Source of the DNA: Trichomonas vaginalis G3
Lineage: Eukaryota; Parabasalia; Trichomonadida; Trichomonadidae
Reading direction: 5' to 3'
Length of the DNA stretch: 64,000 bases
Assembly (NCBI RefSeq): GCF_026262505.1
Contig: NC_067206.1
Location: 12,334,205-12,398,204, forward strand
Shown here: positions 10,111 through 20,800 of the stretch, one piece after another
Numbering within the stretch: position 1 is the stretch's first letter
Layout: every line of letters starts with the position of its first letter
The notes under the pieces: model-generated
The model's input: only the letters and a program-made list of their open reading frames with translations
Databases searched by the model: none
Told to the model about the DNA's origin: nothing
Translations under genes and position numbers: made by a program

Positions 10111-10347
10111 ATGGCTGCAGGATTCTTTAAAAAATTATGGGATGGAATTAAGAAAGCTGCGGGTTGGGTTCATAAAAATATTATTAAACCCGTTGCAAAC
10201 TTTTTGGCACCAGTAGCGAAAACAGCAGGAACTATCATAGGTGGAGTATTAGGTACTAAAGCAGGTAATCCGGCGATGGGAGCACAAGCAGGTAACGCAA
10301 TTGGTGGAATAGCTGAAGGAATACTTAATAAAATAGGGGGTAGATAG
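10111..10347 (+). CDS. Small amphipathic Gly/Ala-rich protein, 78 aa (possible virion membrane-active peptide)
   Basis: ATG 10111. The N-terminal 20 residues (MAAGFFKKLWDGIKKAAGWV) form a basic amphipathic helix with an aromatic face. The rest is Gly/Ala-rich and hydrophobic (KTAGTIIGGVLGTKAGNPAM; GNAIGGIAEGI). Such peptides occur as membrane-lytic or cement proteins in adenovirus-like capsids (for example pVI), which is only an analogy. It faces a paralogue with the same N-terminus and lies next to the capsid gene, as virion genes often do. Confidence 0.6.
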   Translation: MAAGFFKKLWDGIKKAAGWVHKNIIKPVANFLAPVAKTAGTIIGGVLGTKAGNPAMGAQAGNAIGGIAEGILNKIGGR

Positions 10348-10371
10348 TTGAAAAATAAATAAATATTATTT

Positions 10372-10587
10372 TTATCTTAGTATCGGTTGAAGTCTTTGAT
10401 AAACTTTTTCTCCTTTATTTAAAACTTCTCTTATTGGGGCAGCTTTTGGCGTTATTGATTCAGCAATGTCACTAATTGCTTCTTTATTCTTAAATATCCA
10501 ATTTGCTCCTTTCTTCATTGTTTCCCAAACTTTATGCGCTCCTCTTTTTACTTTATCCCATAATTTTTTAAAGAATCCTGCAGCCAT
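10372..10587 (-). CDS. Small amphipathic protein, 71 aa, paralogue of the convergent neighbour
   Basis: ATG 10587. The first 11 residues (MAAGFFKKLWD) are identical to those of the 78-aa protein. A 41-bp stretch around the two starts (10103-10143 and 10555-10595) is a perfect inverted repeat. The rest is a basic helix (KVKRGAHKVWETMKKGANWI) without the Gly/Ala tail. The two genes converge with 24 bp between them. Likely a virion component; function unproven. Confidence 0.6.
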   Translation of the reverse strand: MAAGFFKKLWDKVKRGAHKVWETMKKGANWIFKNKEAISDIAESITPKAAPIREVLNKGEKVYQRLQPILR

Positions 10588-10656
10588 TTCTGATTATTTC
10601 ATTAAAATTAAAAATTCATTTTCATCTTTTAATTTTGATTTTTTATTTATTAATAA

Positions 10657-12293
10657 ATGACGACTAACTATTTAGTGCCAAACACTAAACCGATTAATGG
10701 AAATGTGTTTCATTCATTCGAAAAGATAAATGAAATATTCGCAAAGAATGACGGTAGAAGATATTATAGAGAACTTGAAAGTTCATGCTATGACTCTGAT
10801 GCTCCATATTTTGATGATAAACAAACTCATTTAAGAATTACAAATCCGGCTCATGATGTGAACCAATTAGGTGACACATATATTAAACGCAAAGTTAAAG
10901 CAACTCTAGTTTCAAATAAAGCTTTCACATGTGATGCCGCTTTTAAATGCATGCGTTTATTCGTTGGTTACAAATCATCAAATCAAAGCTTTAAACAATT
11001 AGAAGTAGAAACCGAAAGAGGTGATGCCGGTTATCTTCAGATGGATTGCGCCGTGAATCTTTCGCATTTGCAACATATAACCAAAATCAGAAAGGAAAGT
11101 TAAAAAGTTTGTTCATTCGTTATATAATAATGTTCAAAAATATGATAACTCAGTATGTGGTAAATATATTGACCCTTCAGAAGTTTTCAAGAATGCAAAT
11201 GAAGAAGTTGATGTCACTTTTGATATGATTATTCCGGTAAATGATTTGTTAGCATTTCAGGCGTTCGATGATTATCCTAAATCATTTGGTGAAATCATTC
11301 TTAAATATTATGTTTTCAGGGATACTTTAGTATTTTGTCAGGTTGACCCGTTAAGAGTTGCTGATTTACAAAATTACGTTTATGAAAAGATAACTGATGA
11401 AAATTATGAAAAAGATTATGAATCATGTTTATAAATATGATCGCAAATTCCAAAAATCGGACTTCCTACCAAATTAATTACAAGCTTAGCCGCTACATCT
11501 GCTGACGCAACAGTTGATAACGTTATTATTTCATGCACAAAGATGGAAGTTTTAGAGGATAAATGCATTACACCAGGATACGGTTTAATTGAAGAATCAG
11601 TTAAAGCAATACCACGTTTATTTAGTAAGGAAGATCCATTCATGATTCCAGCTCAACATATTGACGTTCGTTCACTAAATGGAGGTTGCATCACTCCTGA
11701 AGGTATTAGCTCAGATTTCTCATACGCTCTTCATAATGTTACAGATGTTGTGTTAACATTTCCGAAGAATGCAATGCAAAGAACGGTTTTAGAAAATCCA
11801 ATGCTTCGAGGTCTTCAGGTCACTATAGATTCCAGAAACTTCCCCGATCAAGCGATGACCACAGTGGGCGACATATTCTTTACACGTATGCTTCAAGCTT
11901 CTGATTTAGATGGAGTGAATGAATGCACGGAAGAATACGAGGACTCATTAACTAGACCACTGAATGATGATAATGGCATACCATTAGCTAGAACATGGAA
12001 AGACCAAACTTCATTTTATGCACTATTCCAGTTCAACGTGATGGAGCGGGTATATTCTTTGATGGATTAGAAACTTTCAACTCACAAGTTACAGTACAAG
12101 TGAAAGCTTATCCAATCATTCAGGGTGAAAATGACACTTACTGTTCAAGGTGACAAATCCTCCTCAGGTTTGGTTTACTAGGACTACGTATTGGACATGG
12201 ACACCGGATGAAGGTTTGAAATATCATCCAACAGGTACACCACCACAGTATAGAAGTTCATATGATGAAATATTGATGAATAGAAATGTTTAA
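10657..12293 (+). pseudogene. Outer Polinton major capsid protein gene, broken
   Basis: Begins at ATG 10657 and ends at TAA 12291-12293, about the length of the inner capsid gene (524 codons). Beta-rich segments (YIKRKVKATLVSNKAFTCDA; CMRLFVGYK) and its place between small virion proteins and the packaging ATPase fit a Polinton double-jelly-roll capsid. Similarity to the inner capsid is too low to see by eye. The gene is broken in about three or four places. Confidence 0.6.
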
Positions 12294-12317
12294 AATTATA
12301 AATTTATTTTTGATTAA

Positions 12318-13113
12318 ATGGATTTAAATTCATCCACCCTTATGAAGAATTAGCAGGAGTATATAATACATAGATAGATATGATTAATGAAGCATTGAGT
12401 GATAATAGAAATGCTCTATCTAAGGAAAAATTAATGAAAATTCCATATTCTGAATGTTACTTAAATTCAATCACTGCAGCATTGGTAAACAAAATAAAGG
12501 TAAAACATTAACGATATTAAAAACAAATTATCATTATTGCTAACACTTCCCCCTATTCACATGTGTTAATTTATATCAACCGTTCAGGTTCACCTTCAGA
12601 TGATACATTTGAATCTTTAAAGCATTTAATCAAAATTCCAATTATTTATTTATCACAAGAAGAAGCAGAAGATTATTTAAAAAACTTTTTAATGTATAAA
12701 GAATTATATAATACAATCAAGAAGCAAGGATTAGAGGATAAAATTATTGATAAACAACGGGATGAATTATTTGAAACACTTTCTATTTCAAATTTTGATA
12801 GAGAATTTTTGCATTCACTAATTTTTCTAGATGATGCCGTGAAATCAAAACTAATAACTAATGAGAAATCATATTTTAATCAGTTATTAACTCAATGTCG
12901 ACACATTCAGTGTTCATTCTTTATGGCTGTTCAATATTTCAAAGCATTAAGCACAAACATTAAATCAAACCTGTCCACCCTTTTCATTTTCAGTGGTTTT
13001 AGTCGTCAACAGTTGAACGTTATGCTTTATCAAGTGAATTTACCAATGAGCATTAATGAACTTTACACACAATATCAACAATTAGGAGAACATGGAAAAA
13101 TAATAGTTGATTT
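12318..13113 (+). pseudogene. Outer Polinton packaging ATPase gene, interrupted by the inner Polinton
   Basis: A32/FtsK-HerA-type genome-packaging ATPase. The hydrophobic strand before an acidic pair (FLHSLIFLDDAV) fits Walker B, and the sensor region (CSFFMAVQYFKALSTNIKSN) parallels that of the inner ATPase (LTVAILMQTWRFLALNIKRL). The leader AATTTATTTTTGATTAAATG at about 12301-12320 marks the likely start. The inner element sits near the 3' end, and the last few codons lie beyond it at 34718 onward. The upstream part also carries breaks, about three. Confidence 0.75.
13109..13113. repeat. Target-site duplication of the inner Polinton, left copy
   Basis: GATTT, or TGATTT/GATTTA if the end is placed one base either way. 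Repeated at 34718-34722. Confidence 0.85.
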
Positions 13114-13123
13114 AGTTAGTATG

Positions 13124-13170
13124 GTTATGTTGGGTACGGCGGCACTGCGTTCCACCTTACCCAACATAAC
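13124..13170. repeat. Terminal hairpin, left tip of the inner Polinton
   Basis: GTTATGTTGGGTA (13124-13136) pairs perfectly with TACCCAACATAAC (13158-13170) around a GC-rich 21-base loop, only ten bases from the element end. It may mark the origin used by protein-primed replication or an integrase site. Confidence 0.75.
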
Positions 13171-13347
13171 GTTTTGACACTTTACAAAACCGTTAACGTA
13201 TATTTTACAACACAAACACAAACGACAACATTAATTTAACCTTAAATATTTACAAAACCGCCAACCACTTCACCTCACTAACGAACTCACTAATGTAAAA
13301 AATAAACGTTCTCACTATCGTTCTCACTAACGACTTCACTAATGTTC

Positions 13348-13632
13348 TCATAAATTTTCCTCAATATCTTCATCATCAGTGTTAACCCTATTGTAGTCAT
13401 ACTTGAAGCCATAAACTTTCTCTAACTTCTTAACGTACAATTTACATAACTTACCTTCGTCATCATATGGTTTAATGATATAACTATTTCTATCTTTATA
13501 CACAGTCAATGAAAAGTCAACTGGTCTCGGATGTATTTGAAAGAACATGTTATGCTCAGGAAGGAAGAATAAATGTTTAAATGTATGTTTGTTATACTGT
13601 GGAATTCGAATGAGTTGCTTTTGTTCTGTCAT
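13348..13632 (-). CDS. TIR-borne protein, 94 aa, left copy
   Basis: ATG 13632 after ATTTTTATTTGGATGTAA. Short beta-rich protein (FKHLFFLPEHNMFFQIHPRP; SYIIKPYDDEGKLCKLYVKK) with an acidic C-terminus (TDDEDIEEN). No family recognised. The whole gene lies inside the TIR and is transcribed toward the element end. The right TIR holds an identical protein, so the element keeps two copies that replication would hold identical. Confidence 0.7.
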   Translation of the reverse strand: MTEQKQLIRIPQYNKHTFKHLFFLPEHNMFFQIHPRPVDFSLTVYKDRNSYIIKPYDDEGKLCKLYVKKLEKVYGFKYDYNRVNTDDEDIEENL

Positions 13633-13797
13633 TTACATCCAAATAAAAATTTTCAGTAAAATAAAAAATAAACTTAAAAATTAATGATATCACCACCCTC
13701 ACGCGTATGAAAACATAGCACAAAAATAAATTTAGGTGAAGTGGTGAGATCTCACCTCTTTTTTCACCTCATTTCTAACCCTGTTGAATTCATTGCT

Positions 13798-14034
13798 TTA
13801 TAACTCTCTTCCTTTCTCCAACTCTTCTAACTTCTTCTTAAGTTCAGCAATGTTGTCTTCATGTAATTTAATCTTTCTCAAAATTCCTTCTTTATCTAAT
13901 GGTTGCTTTATCTTTCTAAACTGAACTCTACCATCCTTCATAGTATGAATGTAAAAACCTTCTGGAATAGTTCCTGATTTAATGTATTCTACCAAAAACT
14001 TTTGTTTCATTGCTTCAGTGACTTTATTTGTCAT
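13798..14034 (-). CDS. Small coiled-coil protein, 78 aa
   Basis: ATG 14034 follows TTTTTATTTGATTGAA. N-terminal half basic (KVTEAMKQKFLVEYIKSG; GRVQFRKIKQPLDKEG); C-terminal half a heptad helix (IKLHEDNIAELKKKLEELEK). The YIHTMKDGRVQFRKIK segment resembles YVSQSKDGKIYVRKRK of the 63-aa gene at 16395-16586, so the two may be relatives. The 3' end lies in the TIR. Confidence 0.6.
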   Translation of the reverse strand: MTNKVTEAMKQKFLVEYIKSGTIPEGFYIHTMKDGRVQFRKIKQPLDKEGILRKIKLHEDNIAELKKKLEELEKGREL

Positions 14035-14083
14035 TTCAATCAAATAAAAATTTTAATATTAAATAAAAAATAACGTTATTTTT

Positions 14084-14422
14084 TCAGTAAGGAAACGCAG
14101 GAGTTTTACGATTTATTTGAGGAGTAGGTTCTGGTTTAAATGTTGGAGTCGGTTTAGGAGTTGACTTTTGAACAGGAGTTTGTACTTCCATAGGTTCAGG
14201 AGTTATTGAAGGTGTTGTTTGTGATGGTGTTGGAGTTTGTTTAACTTCAGCTACTTCAGTATTATTTATAACATTTGCTTTATTTCTTTTCAACATCATA
14301 ACTGCTCCTGCTGTAGCTAGCAAACCTAGTGGGAGACCATATCTTATATAAGGACTTGACCAAATGCTATTTTTGACAGGAGCTGGTGGAACACCTAACC
14401 TTGGTGAACTGCTCTTTGCCAT
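14084..14422 (-). CDS. Single-TM protein with Pro/Thr-rich tail, 112 aa
   Basis: ATG 14422. A hydrophobic helix spans about residues 26-45 (YIRYGLPLGLLATAGAVMML), followed by KRNK and a 60-residue tail rich in Pro, Thr and Gln (TPSQTTPSITPEPMEVQTP). It resembles a virion or host-membrane anchor with a flexible stalk. Its 5' end overlaps the 42-aa gene by 28 bp, so the two are probably on one message with the capsid gene upstream. Confidence 0.6.
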   Translation of the reverse strand: MAKSSSPRLGVPPAPVKNSIWSSPYIRYGLPLGLLATAGAVMMLKRNKANVINNTEVAEVKQTPTPSQTTPSITPEPMEVQTPVQKSTPKPTPTFKPEPTPQINRKTPAFPY

Positions 14423-14523
14423 TGTGCAGCTCGTAAGAAATATTCAATAGGTGCTCCATAATCGTTTGGTAAAGTTTGTTTCATAGATGGTGAAGGTTCG
14501 CGAGAGCTTGATGAAGAACTCAT
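14395..14523 (-). CDS. Very small protein, 42 aa
   Basis: ATG 14523 follows GTTTATTTTTAAAGCTTATAA, the typical leader of element genes. Ser-rich start (SSSSSREPSPSMKQTLPNDY), then an amphipathic helix (IEYFLRAAQWQRAVHQG). It lies between the capsid gene and the single-TM gene and overlaps the latter. Function unknown. Confidence 0.5.
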   Translation of the reverse strand: MSSSSSSREPSPSMKQTLPNDYGAPIEYFLRAAQWQRAVHQG

Positions 14524-14553
14524 TTATAAGCTTTAAAAATAAACGTTCATCCT

Positions 14554-16128
14554 TTATTCCTCACTGTCGTCCGTAGCTAAGTTATAGTCATCTAATCTTA
14601 TTATTGGGATTCCATTAGCACGCACCTGAATGGCAAAGCAACAATCCCTCATAAATCCAATAAGTGGCTTTGGTACATTTTCAGTTGCTAGTTCAATAGG
14701 TCCTTTAACAGACAATTTGTATGTTATTGGAGCAGTAGATGTTTGACCTTGCTGGAAGCAAAAGTCCACTTCTGTTGGAAAACCACATAAGAAATGTGTG
14801 TTGTCATAGCTATCCCATTTATGTTCCACACTACCATCATCCACCAATGACCTCATAACATCTTCATTAAATCCAATCATATCATTGTTTGTATTGCAAG
14901 CGTTCGCAACCATTTCATAAAATACAGGTCCATATGATTTTTCAGGTTCTGCAGGCATATTTCCATAAGCTCCCATGGAAAGCTGAAGATATTTAAACTT
15001 AGGGTTCTCAAAATTAACATAATAGTTGTCTTTCTTTCTAAATAGTGCCCAAATACTTTTAACATTAATAGGCGTATAAGCTGCTGTAAATGTTGCACTT
15101 GAACTATCTGTATTCTTTGAGAATGAACCGTCCATAGGAATCCAATCCATAACTTTAACAGGAAAACATAAAGCCTCGTTTGTATAATGTTCTACAAGTT
15201 CTGTATAAATGTTAGGGTCTAAAGAGAATGACTTTGGATGAATGAAACATTCATTAAAATCCATCTTTGTTCGAAATAGTTGCTGGGTTACAGTTGTAAT
15301 AGTAACTGTTCCACTAGCTTCTACTGCCTTCGTTATCATAGTGAATGGTTCATTCCATGGAACAAATTTATTTGTCGGTGGATTTGAATCTGAAGCAAAT
15401 GCAACTTTAAGAGTTGGATTGAAAGCAATGATATCATTTACAGATATAGATGTGCATTGTAAGGCGTCGCTACTGAACTTTACTTTAAGCTGAATGTTTC
15501 CTGCAAAAGCTGGAATAAATCGAATAGCTTCTAATGGAAGGAATCTTCTAACAGGAATTCTTAAACGAAGCTTAAAATCAAATGATTTTCCTGCTGTAAT
15601 TGGACCACTAACAATTTGTCCTGTTCTGCATGTTCCCGAATGACTCCATACATCTTCATGTCGAGTCTTTGAGAAAACATCTACTTTCTTTATTTGTTCG
15701 GTAGTTTGTGAGTTTGAAGTTATATATGCTTCTTCTCTTGCGTTGTCTTGAGAATATACGATACGACCATTTGCAAGGATTTGATATCCAGCAACTGCAT
15801 AGAAAGCGTCATCGAAACCAATCCAAAATCCTGGTGGGTTTGTTTTATTGGAACCTGAACCAATTTCTTTATCTACAATAAATTGACCTTCCATTTTATA
15901 CGTAATGAATGTATTGTAAAGGTCCAACATATTTTCACCAGGAGGTGAGAGATTGAATGTTACCCATGTGTTATCTTTAGCAGTTCCAGGTTGTGATGGA
16001 ATCTTTGCGTCAGAATATTTTCTATTAGTGTCACCAATTTGAACTGCATTGTCTATGATATCGAAATATGAGCGAATCTGATGAATATGCTCTGCTGGAG
16101 TAAATTCGTTTAGCTGTTCGTTCTGCAT
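14554..16128 (-). CDS. Inner Polinton major capsid protein, 524 aa
   Basis: ATG 16128 after ATATTTTTATCTGAAGTAAATAC. Length and beta-strand-rich sequence fit the double-jelly-roll capsid proteins of Polintons and virophages: an N-terminal helix (HIHQIRSYFDIIDNAVQIGD), a first jelly roll with TWVTFNLSPPGENMLDLYNT and FKLRLRIPVRRFLPLEAIRF, and a second with NTHFLCGFPTEVDFCFQQG and ITYKLSVKGPIELATENVP. It would form the icosahedral shell. It looks whole. It heads a minus-strand group with the 42-aa, 112-aa and 78-aa genes, all plausible virion parts. Confidence 0.75.
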   Translation of the reverse strand: MQNEQLNEFTPAEHIHQIRSYFDIIDNAVQIGDTNRKYSDAKIPSQPGTAKDNTWVTFNLSPPGENMLDLYNTFITYKMEGQFIVDKEIGSGSNKTNPPGFWIGFDDAFYAVAGYQILANGRIVYSQDNAREEAYITSNSQTTEQIKKVDVFSKTRHEDVWSHSGTCRTGQIVSGPITAGKSFDFKLRLRIPVRRFLPLEAIRFIPAFAGNIQLKVKFSSDALQCTSISVNDIIAFNPTLKVAFASDSNPPTNKFVPWNEPFTMITKAVEASGTVTITTVTQQLFRTKMDFNECFIHPKSFSLDPNIYTELVEHYTNEALCFPVKVMDWIPMDGSFSKNTDSSSATFTAAYTPINVKSIWALFRKKDNYYVNFENPKFKYLQLSMGAYGNMPAEPEKSYGPVFYEMVANACNTNNDMIGFNEDVMRSLVDDGSVEHKWDSYDNTHFLCGFPTEVDFCFQQGQTSTAPITYKLSVKGPIELATENVPKPLIGFMRDCCFAIQVRANGIPIIRLDDYNLATDDSEE

Positions 16129-16155
16129 GTATTTACTTCAGATAAAAATATCTAT

Positions 16156-16586
16156 TTACTTCATTATTCTCACTCTTCTTCTTGGCATTCGTGGTGGAAG
16201 TTGTTTCTTGACATTTTCAATGAACTGTACATTCTCTTTTGTCTCAACTTCTTTCACTGGCGGGTCAGGTTCTTTGACTCGGTTTGTTTTTCAATGAAAT
16301 TCACGAACTTTGCAATAAGCTCTTGGTTCGTTATTGAAAGTACATCTGGCTTCTTTTCTTCTTGTTCTATTGACTTTTCAGTTTGAATAGAAGCTTAATG
16401 GGCTTCGTGGACTTCACCCTTGCCATACACCTTAATGTTGTCGCTTTCTGCATTCGCTAATGGAACCTTTCTTTTTCTTACGTATATTTTACCATCTTTA
16501 CTCTGACTTACGTAATAGAAAGGATGTTGTATTCCTCTTGCGTCATTTAATATAATAGACTCTCGCTCTGATTTTGACAAGCTCAT
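16156..16586 (-). pseudogene. Small basic virion-like gene, apparently broken
   Basis: Starts at ATG 16586. The N-terminal part (MSLSKSERESIILNDARGIQ; YVSQSKDGKIYVRKRKVPLA) resembles the 78-aa protein. The 3' part has an Arg-rich end (PPRMPRRRVRIMK) just before the capsid gene. It seems broken in about two places, one near a GC-rich mini-hairpin. An Arg-rich tail could bind DNA or capsid. Function unknown. Confidence 0.45.
16396..16425 (-). repeat. GC-rich mini-element copy (in gene)
   Basis: The minus strand reads GGCAAGGGTGAAGTCCACG, related to the copies at 17774 and 21443, and is translated as GKGEVHEAH at the end of the 63-codon frame. Confidence 0.5.
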
Positions 16587-16631
16587 TTTACATCGGTTAA
16601 AGTTTTAATTTTGTTTTTTATCTGCAGTCAA

Positions 16632-16890
16632 ATGACTCAGACAAGCCTACGGACAAGACCCAGGGGTCATAGATGTTGAAGCATTGAAGAAAGAAATTCG
16701 CGAGCAAATTTTATCCGAACTGAAGGAACAAAAACAAGAACAAAAGCCAGAGAGACCAAAGAGAAAACTTAGTGAAAAACAACTTGCTGCATTAGCTGCT
16801 GGAAGACAAAAGAACCCACGTTTGCTGGCGAAGAAAGCTAGAGAAGAAGCTGAAGCAAAAGCTAAAGAAGCTGAAGCAAAGAAAGAGTAA
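16632..16890 (+). CDS. Small Lys/Glu/Ala-rich protein
   Basis: Open from 16632; the start is unclear because the frame has no ATG near its 5' end. It encodes a highly charged helix (LKKEIREQILSELKEQKQEQ) and a Lys/Ala/Glu tail (REEAEAKAKEAEAKKE) with a SEKQLAALAAGRQKNPRLLA segment, a pattern seen in small DNA-binding or scaffold proteins of many viruses. It precedes the minor-capsid-like gene on the same strand by 23 bp. Confidence 0.45.
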
Positions 16891-16913
16891 ATGGTTTATT
16901 TTTATCGAATTAA

Positions 16914-17768
16914 ATGTATAGACAAATACCTTTATCTGTTGCGTTCAGTAGTGAAAACCCTGACGTCAAAATAAAGGGGAACAGAGTAACGTTTAAGTTT
17001 CCAACAGACTGGATTGTGAACATAAATGAAGAGAAGTACATTGGCATAACATCTATGTATATAACACGTGCTTTCAGAAAGGTTGACTTTATACTTCAAG
17101 TCGAGATAGAAAATGACGAACAGTCTTTAAGCGCCCAAAACATTCACATATACAAATACTTTAAAGACGATACAACATTGTTGCAATGTATGATTTCATT
17201 TAATGAATGTTCGAGAAAAAGTTAACATTGAAGTACAAACTTTACAGCCTTTACGTGAGTTTCTTGCACAACTGAAAGAAGAAGGTAGTCAGCCACAACT
17301 TATAGACTTTCATTATGAATTTAATGAAAATGAAGATGGAACACATGACTGTCAGTTTGTTATATATTCACCATTCAATGAAGTAGCTAAAGAGAAAGAA
17401 AATCCATTACGTATAAGTTTCAAATCTCTGAACCCAATGAAGACTTCAAGAATGTTTTCAATTATGATGCAATGCTTCCGAGGAAAAATGAATTTTCAAA
17501 GATTGTAACACCTGGCATTTGGGATAGAAAGCAAGCTATATTATATTCAAACTTAAGTAAGGGAGTTGAAAATGAGTTCATTGGTCATACAAGAACTTCA
17601 CCACTTCCTAACCCTAAATACTATAAATTAACTGGCTTCAATCGTGAGTTTTGGATAGACATGTTCTCCACTCATGACCATAACTGCCCAGTGTTCTTAC
17701 CTCCAGACCATAAGGACTGTCTCTACATTGAAGCACAACTCTTAAACTCTACCATCGCAGTATTGTAA
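16914..17768 (+). pseudogene. Minor-capsid-like protein gene, broken
   Basis: ATG about 16914 after TTTATTTTTATCGAATTAA. The start (IPLSVAFSSENPDVKIKGNR, then VTFKFPTDWIVNINEEKYIG) belongs to a family also seen at 32407-33287 in this element (YEYPRHWVEYVGGEKAIEIR), consistent with a jelly-roll minor capsid/penton-type protein. The C-terminal part describes a globular domain (NREFWIDMFSTHDHNCPVFL). About two breaks. A GC mini-hairpin follows the stop. Confidence 0.5.
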
Positions 17769-17773
17769 ATGAC

Positions 17774-17797
17774 CACATGGGCTTCGCCCTTGCCGCT
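17774..17797 (-). repeat. GC-rich mini-element copy (intergenic)
   Basis: Contains the perfect hairpin GGGCTTCGCCC (17779-17789). The minus strand GGCAAGGGCGAAGCCCATG aligns with the copy in the polymerase region (GGCGAGGACGAAGTCCATG). It sits right after the stop of the minor-capsid-like gene. Confidence 0.6.
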
Positions 17798-17869
17798 AGT
17801 TTATTTTTATCACGAATGACCTCATTGCTGACAAAAATAAATGACCTTATTATTTTTCTCATTCATGAC

Positions 17870-20800
17870 CTCAGAACTTAAGCTTTCTTATGAATGAAGT
17901 CTTAGTCTGAATAGAAAAGTTAAACTTCTCTTCAAAGCAAGGTTGACATGACTTACATAAGTCAAATCCAATCTCTTGACCGTCATAAAGTGCTTTGTAA
18001 AGTTTCATTAAACTGAACTCAGAGTCTTTGTCATTGTTCCTTGCGGAACCATTAAACCTTTATCTTCATCATAGAAACACTGAACAGAGTCAGGAAACAT
18101 TTCATTAGCGGTTAAAGCAATAACATCTTGCTTCACGCCTTTCATTCTGCAGTGAAATGCAACTTCATTTAAATCGTTCGTGAGTAAGTCTATGTAAGTC
18201 TTCTTTCCACAAAATATTGACTTGTATGCTAAACTTTGTTTTCCAGGTGTGATTTCTGCAAAGTCGCTATGAAATTGACCAAGGTTTTTACCAATGAGAA
18301 CTCTTCCATAACGTTTCTCAAACTCTTCAGCTAAACGAGGGATATCTTCATTGTAGAGATGCATACTGTCCGTATCGCTATAAAAGATGTCCATTCCTAA
18401 GTCCTCAGCAGTACAGAATACTTCACACATTATTCTCTTCGACATAGACAGAATGTTAACACCAAGTGGACAGAAGTTAAAGTGTCTGCAAATGCTTTTC
18501 GTTAGCTTGAAAATAGTTTTATCTGAACCATCCAAACCTTCGAACTTCACTATATGGTTGTAGTTTCTGATGGCATATCTTATAGCATCTTTGTCATCTA
18601 CTATGGTTATTTTTGACTCAATAGGAGATAGAATAGTTTTGCCATAAATACTGTTCAGAATGAGCTTTATATTTTCTTGCAAAGGATTTCCTTCTTTCTT
18701 ATACTTTAACCTTAACTCAAACAACTTCTTTACTTCATCTCTTATTCTAATATCTCTGTTTCCATCGTAATAGTATCCTTGCAACACATCACATTTGACA
18801 CCTTGATATTTTATGAGGTCTTGTAATGTTATATGGTCAACATACATTAAACAGCAAGTGTTTGAACTTCTGGGAACGTTAAGTTCTGGATTTAGTTCAG
18901 GGTCACAAACTATTAAAGGAAAGTGTCTATGTATTCCAATCTCTGTTATCTTAATGAGAACAAAGAAGCCAGACATAAACTTTTCACCAATGGGTTCCTT
19001 TTGGTCGTCATCGAATAAATGTCTCATGAGATACTCTGTGCTTAACATTTCTTTCTTCATAACCTTTGGAATACCTTCTAAAGTATAAAGTCTTGCTATA
19101 GCTGATGGATATAATGAAACAGCGTCGAAGTCAGCAATGAGTTTCTTTTCGCTCTTTTGTTTCATGTTATCTGACAGCATACATCTTCCACCTTGAATGC
19201 ATCTCGAAATAAATTCTCTTGGTTTATTTGAGAGGTCATAAAGATTTCCATTCGAGAAGTATACTCTGTTCTCAAATAATTTGTTAGCAATTGAACAAAT
19301 ACTAACGTAGTCATAAACGTTTAAATCAAATTCTTTCAATATGTCATTGCGGAACTTAACAAAACCTTCTCTTAAAATTCTTACATCTTGTTTGCAGTAA
19401 AACGTGCTATATTTTTCTAAGTCGAAGTGGTTCTCATCTATTCTGCAACCTTTGATGGAATCTATGTTTTTCATGAACGTATCCACATCCTGGATAAACT
19501 TACATGCTTCAGAAATGACACCAGTTCTGTTGTCATTTGTTAACAAAACACTGCTGTAGTAGTTGTATGGAAATACTTCTTTCGGTCCTGTTTGTAAGTT
19601 AAACATAGCAGGAAATAGTTTAAGCTTCTTATTTATAACACTGTAAGAGTCTTTTATAATAATTGCCCTTCCTTTATATAAGCCAGTTATTTGCATTGTT
19701 CGTGAACCTTTAATGATGGGAGTTCCTTTCACTTCTGTCATGTGTCTTAAGATGAAGTTTATGTCATAACTGAGGTTATGGAAATATATTAAACTCTTGT
19801 CAGGAAGTCGTTCCAAAAATTCTGTTGCACAGTTCTGACCCCAAATGCTTTCACTCACTGAACCATCTTCACTGTCGTAACATATGTTAAAAGCTTTATG
19901 AAAGCCATCGGTACTACATTCAAAGTCAGCAAAGAAAACGTGCTCAGGAATGAACTTGCACTTATTTTTATTTACTTCTTTTGACTGCTTTCTTCTTCAG
20001 TTGTACACAATACTTTGGAGCATATGTCAAATCTTTAAATGGTGCAAGGTTCTGTTTATATAAGTCAGTCGTATATGTGAAAAGTTCTCCATAAGAAATA
20101 GGTTCGAAATATTTGCACTCCCACAATGTTTTCATAACATCCCATAACGGTGTTGTTCTATCATAACGAACTACATATTTTTCTCTCTCTTTGTATAATT
20201 TCATCTGTTTCTCAATGTTCATTCCACCACACTCCTTCAAGATTTCTTTGTAATTTTGCGAAGTATGTTGTCATTGGAAGTCTTTCGTTTAGCATGTAGT
20301 GGTCTTCAACAAGAAGTAGGTCAATAGTTCGAACAGTTTCACATTCTTTTGGTATGTATCTCTTTATTTCATTATGTCTTGAGTCATTAAAGTAACCAAT
20401 GGTAACATTAAATGCTATACCTGTTGCGTCAGAAATTTCTTGTACTTTACTTTGAGGAAAGTCTCTAACACGAATGACTTCTCTCATGTGGTCAATAGTT
20501 TCTTCATTTACTCCAGCCTGAATGCAAGCATAAACGAAACAATTGTCTTCTGTCATAAGTGTTGCAGTTCTTTTGTTCAGTTCATTGAAGATTTGGTAGC
20601 GTTCAAGATTTATAGGTAATGTGCAAAGATACTTCCAGAACTGACCGCTTCTCTTCTTATAAAACTTCTTTTCACCAAGGATTTCATTCCAGAAGTCATC
20701 TATATCTGTTTCCCTGTTTGTTAAGTCTGTTAAAATCTTTCTGTCTTTGTCAGTGTGCTTTCATCTCTATATGGTCTCTTTTTTGGTTTGCCTTTCTTTA

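Larger units (their letters stand above)
13114..13814 (+). repeat. Left TIR of the inner Polinton, about 700 bp
   Basis: Matches the reverse complement of 34018-34717 with about two differences (one substitution, one single-base indel). It contains a complete 94-aa gene and the 3' end of the next gene. Confidence 0.95.
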
